Made by a program: the position numbers and the translations under genes. 64,000 nt of DNA, from NCBI RefSeq assembly GCF_040760005.1, contig NZ_CP099760.1:5115501-5179500 (forward strand). Direction: 5' to 3'. The DNA comes from Pseudomonas sp. stari2. Its GTDB lineage: Bacteria > Pseudomonadota > Gammaproteobacteria > Pseudomonadales > Pseudomonadaceae. How positions within the stretch are numbered: the stretch's first letter is position 1; every line of letters starts with the position of its first letter. Of this stretch, positions 54,126 to 63,790 are shown piece after piece. The notes beneath the pieces were generated by a model, which searched no databases, was not told the DNA's origin, and saw nothing but the letters and a program-made list of their open reading frames with translations.

Positions 54126-55553
54126 ATGCCGTCGCTGCCTCTTCGCTTGTCCGCACTGTTTCTGGCCCTTGGCTTGAGTGCCTGCGATGACGCCCCGCGC
54201 TTCACCAAGGCCGAGCCCGGCGAAGCCCGCTCCGGCGGCGCCACGACCGTACGCAAGACCGATCAGAATTCATTTTCCCTGCCCTCGGCCAACCTGCCAC
54301 CTTCGCGTCGGGTGGATTTCAGCGTCGGCAACAGTTTCTTTCGCAGCCCCTGGGTGATCGCACCGTCGACCACCACCGCCCGCGATGGCCTCGGCCCGTT
54401 GTTCAACACCAACGCTTGCCAGGGTTGCCACATCAAGGACGGGCGCGGACATCCGCCGACGCCGGATGCGCCCAACGCCGTGTCGATGCTGGTGCGCCTG
54501 TCGATTCCCGATGCGCCGCAGTACGCCAGATTGATCGAGCAGGTCGGCGTCGTGCCGGAGCCGGTCTACGGTGGGCAGTTCCAGGACATGGCCGTGCCCG
54601 GCGTTGCACCGGAAGGCAAGGTGCGGGTCGATTACACGCCAGTGCCGGTGCGCTTCAAGGACGGCACCGAAATCGAACTGCGCAAACCGGTTCTGCAAAT
54701 CACCCAACTCGGCTACGGCCCGATGCACCCGGACACACGTTTCTCCGCACGCGTTGCGCCACCGATGATCGGCCTGGGTCTGCTCGAAGCCATCCCCGAA
54801 GAAGCGATCCTCGCCAACGCCGCCGCGCAGGCCAAAGAGAACAACGGCATCAACGGCCGGCCCAACCGGGTCTGGGATGACGCTCAGCAGAAGACGGTCA
54901 TGGGGCGATTTGGCTGGAAAGCCGGACAACCGAACCTCAATCAACAAAATGTTCACGCGTTTTCTGGTGACATGGGCCTCACCACAAGCCTGAGACCATT
55001 TGATGACTGCACCGACGCGCAAATCGCCTGCAAACAGGCGCCGAATGGCAATGGCCCGGACGGCGAACCTGAAGTCAGCGACAACATCCTGCGCCTGGTG
55101 CTGTTCTACAGCCGCAACCTCGCTGTTCCCGCACGCCGTGGCGTCAACGATGCTCAGGTGATGGCCGGCAAGAATCTGTTTTTCCAGGCTGGCTGCCAGT
55201 CCTGTCACACGCCGAAATACACCACCGCCGCCAACGCGGCCGAACCTGAACTGGCCAATCAAGTGATTCGCCCGTACAGCGATCTGCTGCTGCATGACAT
55301 GGGCGAAGGCCTGGCCGACAACCGCACCGAATTCCAGGCCAGCGGCCGCGACTGGCGCACCCCGCCGTTGTGGGGCATCGGCCTGACGCAGGCGGTCAGC
55401 GGCCACACTCAGTTTCTGCACGACGGCCGAGCCCGCAACCTGCTCGAAGCCGTGCTCTGGCACGGCGGCGAAGCGAAGGCGGCACAGCAACAGGTTTTGT
55501 CTTTCAATGCCGAGCAGCGTGCCGCGCTGCTGGCGTTCTTGAATTCACTTTAA
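54126..55553 (+). CDS. Di-heme cytochrome lipoprotein (DUF1111, thiol oxidoreductase-like)
   Basis: A 475-residue exported protein with lipobox ending at Cys20 (LSAC). Two c-type heme sites, CQGCH (98-102) and CQSCH (357-361), indicate a di-heme, MauG/peroxidase-like redox protein in the periplasm or outer membrane. AGGAAG precedes the ATG at 54126. It sits between two imelysin genes, so it could supply the redox step (Fe2+/Fe3+) of iron handling, by analogy with EfeB of EfeUOB. That role is inferred. Confidence 0.85.
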   Translation: MPSLPLRLSALFLALGLSACDDAPRFTKAEPGEARSGGATTVRKTDQNSFSLPSANLPPSRRVDFSVGNSFFRSPWVIAPSTTTARDGLGPLFNTNACQGCHIKDGRGHPPTPDAPNAVSMLVRLSIPDAPQYARLIEQVGVVPEPVYGGQFQDMAVPGVAPEGKVRVDYTPVPVRFKDGTEIELRKPVLQITQLGYGPMHPDTRFSARVAPPMIGLGLLEAIPEEAILANAAAQAKENNGINGRPNRVWDDAQQKTVMGRFGWKAGQPNLNQQNVHAFSGDMGLTTSLRPFDDCTDAQIACKQAPNGNGPDGEPEVSDNILRLVLFYSRNLAVPARRGVNDAQVMAGKNLFFQAGCQSCHTPKYTTAANAAEPELANQVIRPYSDLLLHDMGEGLADNRTEFQASGRDWRTPPLWGIGLTQAVSGHTQFLHDGRARNLLEAVLWHGGEAKAAQQQVLSFNAEQRAALLAFLNSL

Positions 55554-55579
55554 ACACTTAAAAGAATCGGGAGCCCGAC

Positions 55580-56644
55580 ATGTTCCGTCCCAAGCTGTTG
55601 TTCACCAGCCTTGCCGCACTGGCCCTCGGCGCCTGCTCGCCGCAGGATCCGCAAGCCGTCACTTCGGCGGCCATCGCCAAATCGGTGATCCTGCCGACCT
55701 ACACCCGCTGGGTCGAAGCCGACAAGCAACTGGCCGTCAGCGCCCTCGCCTACTGCCAGGGCAAAGAGTCCCTGGACACCGCCCGCACCGACTTCCTGCA
55801 TGCGCAGAAAGCCTGGGCCGAGCTGCAACCGCTGCTGATCGGCCCGCTGGCCGAGGGCAACCGTTCGTGGCAGGTGCAGTTCTGGCCGGACAAGAAAAAC
55901 CTGGTCGGCCGTCAGGTCGAGCAACTGGTCACCGCCCAGCCGCAGATCGATGCCGCTGCACTGGCCAAATCCAGCGTCGTGGTCCAGGGCCTGTCGGCAT
56001 ATGAATACATCCTGTTCGACGCCAAGCCTGACGTGGCCAACGACGAACAGAAAGCCAAGTACTGCCCGCTGTTGGTGGCCATCGGCGAGCGCCAGAAACT
56101 CCTGGCTGAGGAAATCCTCAGCAGCTGGAACAACACCGACGGCATGCTTGCGCAGATGAGCAAGTTCCCCAACCAGCGCTACGCCGACTCCCACGAAGCA
56201 ATCGCCGATCTGCTGCGGGTACAGGTCACTGCCCTCGACACCCTGAAGAAAAAACTCGGCACCCCGATGGGCCGTCAGAGCAAAGGCGTGCCGCAACCGT
56301 TCCAGGCCGATGCATGGCGCAGCCAGTCGTCTCTGACGGCCATGGAAGCCAGCCTGGCCGCCGCCAAGACCGTTTGGGAAGGTGTCGACAACAAAGGCCT
56401 GCGCGGCTTGCTGCCGGCCGAGCAGAAACCGTTGGCGGACAAGGTCGACGCGGCGTACGCAGCCTCGCTCAAGCTGTTCGGCAGCACCCAGCGCTCGCTG
56501 ACCGAAATGCTCGAAGACGACGCCGGTCGCCAGCAACTCAACGACATCTACGACAGCCTCAACGTCGTCCATCGCCTGCACGAAGGCGAACTGGCCAAGG
56601 CGCTGGGCATCCAACTGGGCTTCAACGCCAACGACGGTGACTGA
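55580..56644 (+). CDS. Second imelysin-family lipoprotein (degenerate GxHxxE)
   Basis: A 354-residue lipoprotein, lipobox LGAC (Cys19). The imelysin fold is recognisable but the GxHxxE motif reads GLSAYE (137-142), with Ser in place of His. It may have lost metal binding or act as a structural partner. It overlaps the next gene by 1 bp in TGATG, and is 26 bp past the di-heme gene, so the three are cotranscribed. Confidence 0.85.
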   Translation: MFRPKLLFTSLAALALGACSPQDPQAVTSAAIAKSVILPTYTRWVEADKQLAVSALAYCQGKESLDTARTDFLHAQKAWAELQPLLIGPLAEGNRSWQVQFWPDKKNLVGRQVEQLVTAQPQIDAAALAKSSVVVQGLSAYEYILFDAKPDVANDEQKAKYCPLLVAIGERQKLLAEEILSSWNNTDGMLAQMSKFPNQRYADSHEAIADLLRVQVTALDTLKKKLGTPMGRQSKGVPQPFQADAWRSQSSLTAMEASLAAAKTVWEGVDNKGLRGLLPAEQKPLADKVDAAYAASLKLFGSTQRSLTEMLEDDAGRQQLNDIYDSLNVVHRLHEGELAKALGIQLGFNANDGD

Positions 56645-57759
56645 TGAGGGCAAGTGCCATGCTGCGACGCCAGGCTCTGACTTTAGGTAGTTTGCTGCTG
56701 GGAGCAGTGACACTGGGCGGCTGGACGCTGTTCAAGCGCAAGGATCAGAGCCCACTGCTGTTGTCGGCGCGGGACGACGTCGACGGCAAGCACTACGCCG
56801 TCGGCTATCGACTGGACGGCACGCGAGTGTTCGCCACCGAAGTCGGCCAGCGCTGCCACGACATCATCAATCACCCGACGCTGCCGATCGCGCTGTTCGT
56901 CGCCCGGCGTCCGGGCACCGAGAGTTACCTTATCGACCTGCGCAACGGTGCGTTGCTGCAGACCGTGACCTCGCAGCCGAACCGGCACTTCTACGGCCAC
57001 GCAGTCATCCACCACAGCGGCGACTACCTGTACGCCACCGAGAACGACACCACCGATCCGGGCCGCGGCCTGCTCGGGGTGTACAAGTTCGAGGGTGAAC
57101 GACTGGTGCACAGCGGCGAGATCTCCACCCACGGTCTCGGCCCGCATCAGGTGTCGTGGATGCCCGACGGTGAAACCCTGGTGGTGGCCAACGGCGGGAT
57201 CCGCACCGAGGCCGAAAGCCGGGTCGACATGAACCTCGACGCCATGGAACCAAGCCTGGTGCTGATGCAGCGCGACGGCACTTTGCTGAGCAAGGAAACC
57301 CTCGCCCAGCAAATGAACAGCGTGCGCCATCTGGGGATCGCCAGCGACGGCACCATCGTCGCCGGCCAGCAATTCATGGGGCCGTCCCAGGAGCGTTCCG
57401 ATCTGCTGGCGATCAAGCGTCCGGGCCAGCCATTCGTGGCGTTCCCGGTGCCTGAGCACCAGTTGCAGTCTATGGGTCATTACACCGCCAGCGTCGCCGT
57501 GCACAGCGATCTGCGGCTGGTGGCGCTGACCGCACCGCGCGGCAACCGCTTCTTCATCTGGGATCTGGACAGCGGCGAAGTACGCCTCGATGCACCGTTA
57601 CCCGACTGCGCCGGTGTCGGTGCAGTGAAGGACGGCTTCGTCGTGACCTCGGGGCAAGGACGTTGCCGCTATTACGATTGCCGCCAGGACGAACTGCTGG
57701 CCAAACCGCTGGAACTGCCGGCGGGGCTCTGGGACAACCATCTTCATCTGATGGCCTGA
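56644..57759 (+). CDS. DUF1513 beta-propeller-like protein
   Basis: A 371-residue protein with an N-terminal MLRRQALTLGSLLLGA stretch that looks like a Tat-type or lipid-less signal (RRQAL), and then WD/NHL-like repeated blades (GHAVIHHSGDYLYATEND; HGLGPHQVSWMPDGETLVVAN). The domain is DUF1513, found with imelysins and di-heme proteins in iron-regulated loci. Last gene of the cluster. An internal ATG at 56659 is a possible alternative start. Confidence 0.83.
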   Translation: MRASAMLRRQALTLGSLLLGAVTLGGWTLFKRKDQSPLLLSARDDVDGKHYAVGYRLDGTRVFATEVGQRCHDIINHPTLPIALFVARRPGTESYLIDLRNGALLQTVTSQPNRHFYGHAVIHHSGDYLYATENDTTDPGRGLLGVYKFEGERLVHSGEISTHGLGPHQVSWMPDGETLVVANGGIRTEAESRVDMNLDAMEPSLVLMQRDGTLLSKETLAQQMNSVRHLGIASDGTIVAGQQFMGPSQERSDLLAIKRPGQPFVAFPVPEHQLQSMGHYTASVAVHSDLRLVALTAPRGNRFFIWDLDSGEVRLDAPLPDCAGVGAVKDGFVVTSGQGRCRYYDCRQDELLAKPLELPAGLWDNHLHLMA

Positions 57760-57765
57760 AAATCG

Positions 57766-57789
57766 CCGCCGACCGCCCGGTCGGCGGCA
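57766..57789 (+). terminator. Terminator of the imelysin cluster
   Basis: GCCGCCGACC (57766-57775), GCCC, GGTCGGCGGC (57780-57789), followed by ACCGCTTTTG. Confidence 0.75.
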
Positions 57790-57905
57790 CCGCTTTTGTG
57801 CACCCTCCTCCTTTACACCCGGTAAAAACTGGCAGTTGGAATCCCTGCCGGACTCAGGGTAATGTGCCCGCCTGTCTCGCCTGATTTTCTCCAAGGAACT
57901 GGAAT

Positions 57906-59054
57906 ATGCTGCGTCGCCGCATGCTGATCATGTTGGGTGTTGTACTGCTGATCGTTCTGCTCCTCGCCGGTTACAAGGCCTTCTCGATCTACACGATGAT
58001 CCAGGGTTTTGCCAAACCGAAACCGCCGATCAGTGTCGCCGTGGCCACCGCCGCCGAGCGCCCGTGGCAGATGCGCCTGCCTACCGTCGGTACACTCAAG
58101 GCACTGCAAGGTGTCGAGCTGAGCCTGGAAGTGGCCGGCACCGTCACCGAGCTGAAGTTCGAATCAGGCCAGAAGGTCAAGGCCGGGCAACCGTTGTTGC
58201 AACTCGACAGCGCCGTCGAATCCGCCTTGCTGGAAACCGCCAAGGCCGACCTCGGACTGGCGCAACTGGATTTCGGTCGCGGCAGTCAACTGGTGGGCAG
58301 CAGCGCCATCTCCAAGGGCGAATTCGACCGACTCTCGGCGGTGTTGCAAAAGAACCGCGCCACGGTCAATCAGCTCAATGCATCGCTGGCGAAAAAACGC
58401 ATCGTCGCCCCGTTCAGCGGCACCATCGGCATTCGTCAGGTGGACGTCGGCGACTACCTCGCCAGCGGCACGAAAATCGCCACCCTGCAGGACCTGAGCA
58501 GCCTCTACGCCGACTTCTATGTGCCCGAACAATCAGTGCCGAAACTGGCCATCGGTCAACCGGTGCAGATTTCGGTAGCCGCGTATCCCGGCCAGAATTT
58601 TCCCGGCGCCATCAGCGCGATCAACCCGATTGTCGAAAGCACCACCCGCAACATTCTGGTTCGCGCGACGCTGGCCAACCCCGATGGCAAGTTGCTGCCG
58701 GGCATGTTCGCCAGCCTGGAAGTGCTGCTGCCGGATCCGCAGAAACACATCGTCGTGCCGGAAAGCGCGATCACCTACACCCTCTACGGCAACTCGATTT
58801 ACGTGGTCGGGCAGAAGAAAGCCGAGGACGGCAGCGTCGAAAAAGACGACAAGGGCCAGCCGGTGCTGATCGCCGAGCGTCGGTTCATTGAAACCGGTGA
58901 GCGCCGCGAGGGCCTGGTGATGATCAACAAGGGCGTGCAGAGCGGTGAGCAAGTGGTGACGGCCGGCCAGATCAAACTGGACAACGGCGCCCACATCGCC
59001 ATCAGCGAAGACAAGACCCTCGGCGAGCAGAACAGTCCGCGCCGCGCCGACTGA
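57906..59054 (+). CDS. mexV: RND efflux periplasmic adaptor MexV
   Basis: A 382-residue membrane-fusion protein. The N-terminal anchor helix (LIMLGVVLLIVLLLAGYKAF) precedes barrel-sandwich, hairpin and beta-barrel domains (TVGTLKALQGVELSLEVAGT; IVAPFSGTIGIRQVDVGDYL). Forms a pump with the next gene product. Location upstream of inaA and past DUF1513 matches PAO1 mexV (PA4374). The outer membrane channel is not encoded here; in PAO1 it uses OprM. Confidence 0.87.
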   Translation: MLRRRMLIMLGVVLLIVLLLAGYKAFSIYTMIQGFAKPKPPISVAVATAAERPWQMRLPTVGTLKALQGVELSLEVAGTVTELKFESGQKVKAGQPLLQLDSAVESALLETAKADLGLAQLDFGRGSQLVGSSAISKGEFDRLSAVLQKNRATVNQLNASLAKKRIVAPFSGTIGIRQVDVGDYLASGTKIATLQDLSSLYADFYVPEQSVPKLAIGQPVQISVAAYPGQNFPGAISAINPIVESTTRNILVRATLANPDGKLLPGMFASLEVLLPDPQKHIVVPESAITYTLYGNSIYVVGQKKAEDGSVEKDDKGQPVLIAERRFIETGERREGLVMINKGVQSGEQVVTAGQIKLDNGAHIAISEDKTLGEQNSPRRAD

Positions 59055-59067
59055 TCAAGGAATCCTC

Positions 59068-62000
59068 ATGGCCTTTACCGATCCGTTCATTCGCCGCCCG
59101 GTGCTCGCCACCGTGGTCAGCCTGCTGATTGTGCTGCTGGGCTTCCAGGCCTGGAGCAAGCTGCCGTTGCGCCAGTATCCACAGATGGAAAACGCCCTGA
59201 TCACGGTGACTACCGCCTATCCCGGGGCCAACGCCGAAACCATCCAGGGCTACATCACCCAGCCGATGCAACAGAGCCTGGCGAGTGCCGAAGGCATCGA
59301 CTACATGACCTCGGTCAGTCGCCAGAACTTCTCGGTAATTTCGATCTACGCGCGCATCGGCTCCAACAGCGACCGACTGTTCACCGAACTGCTGGCCAAG
59401 GCCAACGAGGTGAAGAACAAACTGCCGCAGGATGCCGAAGACCCGGTGCTGAGCAAGGAATCCGCCGATGCCTCGGCGCTGATGTACATCAGCTTCTTCA
59501 GCAAGGAATTGAGCAATCCGCAGATCACTGACTACCTGTCGCGAGTGATCCAGCCGAAACTGGCGACGCTGCCAGGCATGGCAGAAGCGGAAATCCTCGG
59601 CAACCAGGTGTTCGCCATGCGCCTGTGGATCGACCCCGTGAAGCTCGCCGGTTTCGGCCTCAGTGCCAGCGATGTGACCAACGCGGTGCGCCAGTACAAC
59701 TTCCTCTCCGCCGCTGGTGAGGTGAAAGGCGAATACGTGGTCACCAGCATCAACGCCAACACCGAACTGAAGTCCGCCGAGGCCTTCGGCAAGATTCCGC
59801 TCAAGGTCAGTGGCGACAGCCGTGTGCTGCTGAGCGATGTCGCGCGGGTGGAAATGGGTGCGGAGAACTACAACTCCATCAGTTCCTTCGGTGGTACACC
59901 CTCGGTGTACATCGGGATCAAGGCGACGCCCGGGGCCAACCCGCTCGATGTGATCAAGGAAGTGCGCAAGATCATGCCGGAGCTGGAGGCCCAGTTGCCG
60001 CCCAACCTCAAGAGCGAGATCGCCTACGACGCCACGCTGTTCATCCAGGCTTCCATCGACGAAGTGGTGAAAACCCTGTTCGAAGCGGTGCTGATCGTGA
60101 TCGTGGTGGTGTTCCTGTTTCTCGGCGCCTTGCGTTCAGTGGTGATCCCGGTGGTCACCATTCCGCTGTCGATGATCGGCGTGATGTTCTTCATGCAGAT
60201 GATGGGCTACTCGATCAACCTGCTGACCCTGCTGGCGATGGTGCTGGCCATCGGTCTGGTGGTGGACGATGCCATCGTCGTGGTGGAAAACATCCACCGG
60301 CATATAGAGGAAGGCAAGACACCGCTGGATGCTGCACTCGAAGGCGCCCGGGAGATCGCGATGCCAGTGGTCTCGATGACCATCACGCTGGCGGCAGTGT
60401 ATGCGCCGATTGGTTTCCTCACCGGGCTGACCGGGGCGTTGTTCAAGGAGTTTGCGTTGACACTGGCCGGGGCCGTGGTGATTTCCGGCATCGTTGCCCT
60501 GACCCTGTCGCCGATGATGTGCGCCCTGCTGTTGCGTCACGAGGAGAACCCAACGGGACTGGCCCATCGCCTCGACCGGATCTTCGATAACCTCAAGCGA
60601 CGCTACCAGAGCATGCTCCATGGCACGCTCAACACCCGGCCGGTGGTGCTGGTGTTCGCGGTGATCGTGCTGTGTCTGATTCCGGTGCTGCTCAAGTTCA
60701 CCAAATCGGAACTGGCACCGGACGAAGACCAGGGCATCATTTTCATGATGGCCAACGCGCCGCAACCGACCAACCTCGATTATCTGAACACCTACACCGA
60801 AGAATTCGTGAAGATCTTCAAGGAATTCCCGGAGTACTACTCCTCGTTCCAGATCAACGGCTACAACGGTGTGCAGAGCGGCATCGGTGGTTTCCTGCTC
60901 AAACCATGGAACGAACGCAGCCGCACCCAGATGCAGATTCTTCCCGAGGTACAAGGCAAGCTCGGCAGCATTCCCGGCCTGCAGATCTTCGGCTTCAACC
61001 TGCCCTCCCTGCCCGGCACCGGCGAGGGCCTGCCGTTCGAGTTCGTGATCAACACGGCCAACGACTACGAGCTGTTGCTGCAGGTGGCTGACCGGATCAA
61101 GAAACGCGCCATGGAGTCGGGCAAGTTCGCGTTCGTCGACCTCGACCTGGCCTTCGACAAACCGGAAGTGGTGGTCGATATCGACCGCGCCAAGGCGGCG
61201 CAGATGGGTGTGTCGATGCTGGATCTGGGCGGCACCCTCGCCACTCTGCTGGGCGAAGCGGAGATCAACCGATTCACCATTGAGGGCCGCAGCTACAAAG
61301 TCATCGCCCAAGTTGAGCGGGCCTACCGTGACAACCCGGACTGGCTGAACAACTACTACGTGAAAAACACCCAGGGCGAGCTGTTGCCGTTGTCGACACT
61401 GATCACCGTGACCGACCGGGCACGACCGCGACAGCTCAACCAGTTCCAGCAACTGAACGCGGCGAAGCTGTCCGGGTTCCCGCTGGTCAGCATGGGCGAG
61501 GCCATTGATAACGTGGTGCAGATCGCCCGGGAAGAAGCGCCCGCCGGTTTTGCTTTCGACTATGGTGGCGCTTCACGACAGTTCGTACAGGAAGGCAGCG
61601 CGCTGTGGGTCACCTTCGCCCTGGCTCTGGCGATCATTTTCCTGGTGCTGGCGGCACAGTTCGAAAGTTTCCGCGACCCGTTGGTGATTCTGGTGACCGT
61701 ACCGCTGTCGATTTGCGGAGCGCTGATTCCGCTGTTCCTCGGCTGGTCGAGCATGAATATCTACACCCAGGTCGGGCTGGTGACACTGATCGGCCTGATC
61801 AGTAAACACGGAATCCTGATCGTCGAATTTGCCAACCAGTTGCGCAAGGAAAAGGGTCTGACGCCCCGTGAAGCGGTCGAGGAAGCAGCGGCGATTCGCC
61901 TGCGACCCGTGCTAATGACAACCGCAGCCATGGTGTTCGGCATGGTGCCGCTGATCCTGGCCAGTGGCGCGGGTGCTGTGAGCCGTTTTGATATCGGGAC

Positions 62001-62103
62001 GGTGATTGCCACCGGGATGTCGATCGGGACGTTGTTTACGCTGTTCGTCCTGCCCTGTGTCTACACCGTGCTGGCCAAACCCGATCCCGCCCCCGCCCCG
62101 TAA
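59068..62103 (+). CDS. mexW: RND multidrug efflux permease MexW
   Basis: A 1011-residue HAE1-type RND permease, inner membrane. Twelve helices with two large periplasmic loops. Family signs: N-terminal FTDPFIRRPVLATVVSLLIV, the proton-relay Asp pair in LAIGLVVDDAIVVVEN, GGLxxS/AT-type ends and the second-half LVTLIGLISKHGILIVEFAN. It is 13 bp from mexV. Substrates inferred from family: several drugs, exported with proton influx. Confidence 0.9.
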   Translation: MAFTDPFIRRPVLATVVSLLIVLLGFQAWSKLPLRQYPQMENALITVTTAYPGANAETIQGYITQPMQQSLASAEGIDYMTSVSRQNFSVISIYARIGSNSDRLFTELLAKANEVKNKLPQDAEDPVLSKESADASALMYISFFSKELSNPQITDYLSRVIQPKLATLPGMAEAEILGNQVFAMRLWIDPVKLAGFGLSASDVTNAVRQYNFLSAAGEVKGEYVVTSINANTELKSAEAFGKIPLKVSGDSRVLLSDVARVEMGAENYNSISSFGGTPSVYIGIKATPGANPLDVIKEVRKIMPELEAQLPPNLKSEIAYDATLFIQASIDEVVKTLFEAVLIVIVVVFLFLGALRSVVIPVVTIPLSMIGVMFFMQMMGYSINLLTLLAMVLAIGLVVDDAIVVVENIHRHIEEGKTPLDAALEGAREIAMPVVSMTITLAAVYAPIGFLTGLTGALFKEFALTLAGAVVISGIVALTLSPMMCALLLRHEENPTGLAHRLDRIFDNLKRRYQSMLHGTLNTRPVVLVFAVIVLCLIPVLLKFTKSELAPDEDQGIIFMMANAPQPTNLDYLNTYTEEFVKIFKEFPEYYSSFQINGYNGVQSGIGGFLLKPWNERSRTQMQILPEVQGKLGSIPGLQIFGFNLPSLPGTGEGLPFEFVINTANDYELLLQVADRIKKRAMESGKFAFVDLDLAFDKPEVVVDIDRAKAAQMGVSMLDLGGTLATLLGEAEINRFTIEGRSYKVIAQVERAYRDNPDWLNNYYVKNTQGELLPLSTLITVTDRARPRQLNQFQQLNAAKLSGFPLVSMGEAIDNVVQIAREEAPAGFAFDYGGASRQFVQEGSALWVTFALALAIIFLVLAAQFESFRDPLVILVTVPLSICGALIPLFLGWSSMNIYTQVGLVTLIGLISKHGILIVEFANQLRKEKGLTPREAVEEAAAIRLRPVLMTTAAMVFGMVPLILASGAGAVSRFDIGTVIATGMSIGTLFTLFVLPCVYTVLAKPDPAPAP

Positions 62104-62127
62104 CCGCCATTTACACACGCGCACAAA

Positions 62128-62153
62128 AAAGGCCTCGCATCTGCGAGGCCTTT
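62128..62153. terminator. Terminator of mexVW
   Basis: AAAGGCCTCGC (62128-62138), ATCT, GCGAGGCCTTT (62143-62153). Six A on the left also give the minus-strand genes a U-tract. Confidence 0.9.
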
Positions 62154-62170
62154 GGCTCGTTTCAATCGAT

Positions 62171-62398
62171 TCAACTCTGCGGCCTCATCCCTTGAGAAAG
62201 TCCGAACATGAACAGCAGTAAATCATGGTCGGGCTTGGTTGCCACGGAGGCTTTCGCCACCCGCGGCATCGGACAATGGGCATCGTTGCTCGATGCCCCG
62301 ATCACTTGCATGCGTGGCTGTTCCCAGGCCGCCACCGCCAAAGATGCAACTGCCAAGGCTCCTACCAGAAACAAACCTCGCGCAATTTCTAGTTTCAT
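62171..62398 (-). CDS. Small exported protein
   Basis: A 75-residue protein with a Sec signal (FLVGALAVASLAVAA) and a short mature part with a single Cys (DAHCPMP). It starts 2 bp past the inaA stop, so is probably translated with it. By position it equals PAO1 PA4377. Function unknown. Confidence 0.6.
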   Translation of the reverse strand: MKLEIARGLFLVGALAVASLAVAAWEQPRMQVIGASSNDAHCPMPRVAKASVATKPDHDLLLFMFGLSQGMRPQS

Positions 62399-62400
62399 CG

Positions 62401-63114
62401 CTATAAACCCTTGATAGCGCTGCCAAACGCCGTCTCATAAAAATAGACGAGTTTTTTCCAGTCCGTAGGGCTGAACGACGAGTGGCGGCGCAATTGTTTC
62501 ATGTCATGGGAGGCCGCACGGTAAGCGGTCAAGCGCTGACGGCATTTTTCCAGATCGATCAGGGCCACTTCGACCTTGGCCGAGTCGCCTTCGCCAGTGA
62601 CGCGGACAAAGACGTGCTTGATGTAAATGCAGCTGTGCTGCCAGCGGCCCTTGTGCATGCGGGCCAGGTTTTCGGCGAGATCCTTGAGCACGCGTTCATA
62701 CACGGCTTCACCGTACTGCTCGCGGCCACCTGCCGCTTCCCACTGTTCAAGTTCCTGGAAGCCGTCCAGCGACTTGGTGACCAGCAAGGCACGCCATTTG
62801 TGCTGCGGATCAGGCTGGGCCCCGCAAAAAACGATTTCCGGCACCCGGACGCCGAGTTTGGTTACGCCGGTCAGTGCATCCAGTTCACGCAATACGGTCG
62901 GTCGACCGAACGGATGCAACCAGCTGCGATAGATATGTCCTGTCTGGCGTTTGGCATACAGCAGTTGACCATCGCGCCCCACCACCCGCTGCACGCCACT
63001 TTCGCCACCACGACGCACATTGGGTTCCTCCACCCACTCACCGCGCTGGTTCCAGTAGTAGTCAAAGCGATCCTGGGGAGCAACTCTCGTTTCTGCTGTA
63101 AATTGCACTGCCAT
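62401..63114 (-). CDS. inaA: InaA-type LPS-kinase-like protein
   Basis: A 237-residue cytoplasmic protein of the Kdo/LPS kinase-like group (InaA, weak-acid-inducible). The N-terminal RFDYYWNQRGEWVEEPN and the kinase-like VLKDLAENLARMHKGRWQHS, with a following IDLEKC that corresponds to a DFE/DFG-like motif, are seen. The ATG at 63114 fits the InaA N-terminus better than the much longer open frame. It is encoded right after the methyltransferase gene (4 bp gap). Confidence 0.82.
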   Translation of the reverse strand: MAVQFTAETRVAPQDRFDYYWNQRGEWVEEPNVRRGGESGVQRVVGRDGQLLYAKRQTGHIYRSWLHPFGRPTVLRELDALTGVTKLGVRVPEIVFCGAQPDPQHKWRALLVTKSLDGFQELEQWEAAGGREQYGEAVYERVLKDLAENLARMHKGRWQHSCIYIKHVFVRVTGEGDSAKVEVALIDLEKCRQRLTAYRAASHDMKQLRRHSSFSPTDWKKLVYFYETAFGSAIKGL

Positions 63115-63118
63115 CCTC

Positions 63119-63790
63119 TTACCTCTTGCGTAGTACGTAAACTCGCCACATGGCATAGAGCGGAATGAAGTCCAGTTGTTCCTGGATCCTGAATCCCGCC
63201 TCTTCAAATTCCTTTTCAACCGTAGCGGCCGGTAACACAAACCGGTTCTGGTAACCTTCCTGCCCGCGCTTTTTCTCAGCACGTTTGCGTTTCCAGGCCT
63301 TGAAATTGCCGTCAACCCACAACGAAATGATCACACTGTCCCGGGTAACGCGTTCGAATTCGCGCAGAATCGTCCATCGATGCTCCGCTTCACCGATGTG
63401 GTGGAGCAGACGCATGCAGAAAATGCTGTCTACGGCATTGTCAGGCAACGCGATGTCGAACGCCGATGTGTGCAAGGGTTGTACCCGTTTCACCACATCC
63501 GCCGGTTGGGCCTGCATTGCCGTCTTGATCATTGACTCGGAGTTGTCTGCCCCGATGATCACCCGATTGGGTTTTTCCGCCAGCAACGGCCAGAAACGCC
63601 CGGCACCGCACGGCAGATCCAGCACCAGTCCCGGTTCGCCGACCAAGGTCAGCGCTTTGCGGGCCAACTGCTGATCCCGCCAGTTGGACAGACGACGCCC
63701 CAGGCCATCCTGATGCTTGCGCAGATATTTCTGCGCATGGTTGTCGTCATACTTTTCGGAAAAATCGAGCTTGATCGGGCCGGACATCAT
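63119..63790 (-). CDS. Class I SAM-dependent methyltransferase
   Basis: A 223-residue methyltransferase of the Methyltransf_11 type. Motif I is VLDLPCGAGRFWPLL, with motif IV-like DNAVDSIFCMRLLHHI. The substrate is unknown; PAO1 PA4379 occupies the same place. AGGAG upstream suits either of two adjacent ATG codons (63790, 63787). First gene of a methyltransferase-inaA-small protein unit. Confidence 0.85.
   Translation of the reverse strand: MMSGPIKLDFSEKYDDNHAQKYLRKHQDGLGRRLSNWRDQQLARKALTLVGEPGLVLDLPCGAGRFWPLLAEKPNRVIIGADNSESMIKTAMQAQPADVVKRVQPLHTSAFDIALPDNAVDSIFCMRLLHHIGEAEHRWTILREFERVTRDSVIISLWVDGNFKAWKRKRAEKKRGQEGYQNRFVLPAATVEKEFEEAGFRIQEQLDFIPLYAMWRVYVLRKR

Noticed and set aside
62128..62153. 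Possible attachment site next to mexW
   Set aside because: It is a simple terminator palindrome; no integrase or second copy seen.
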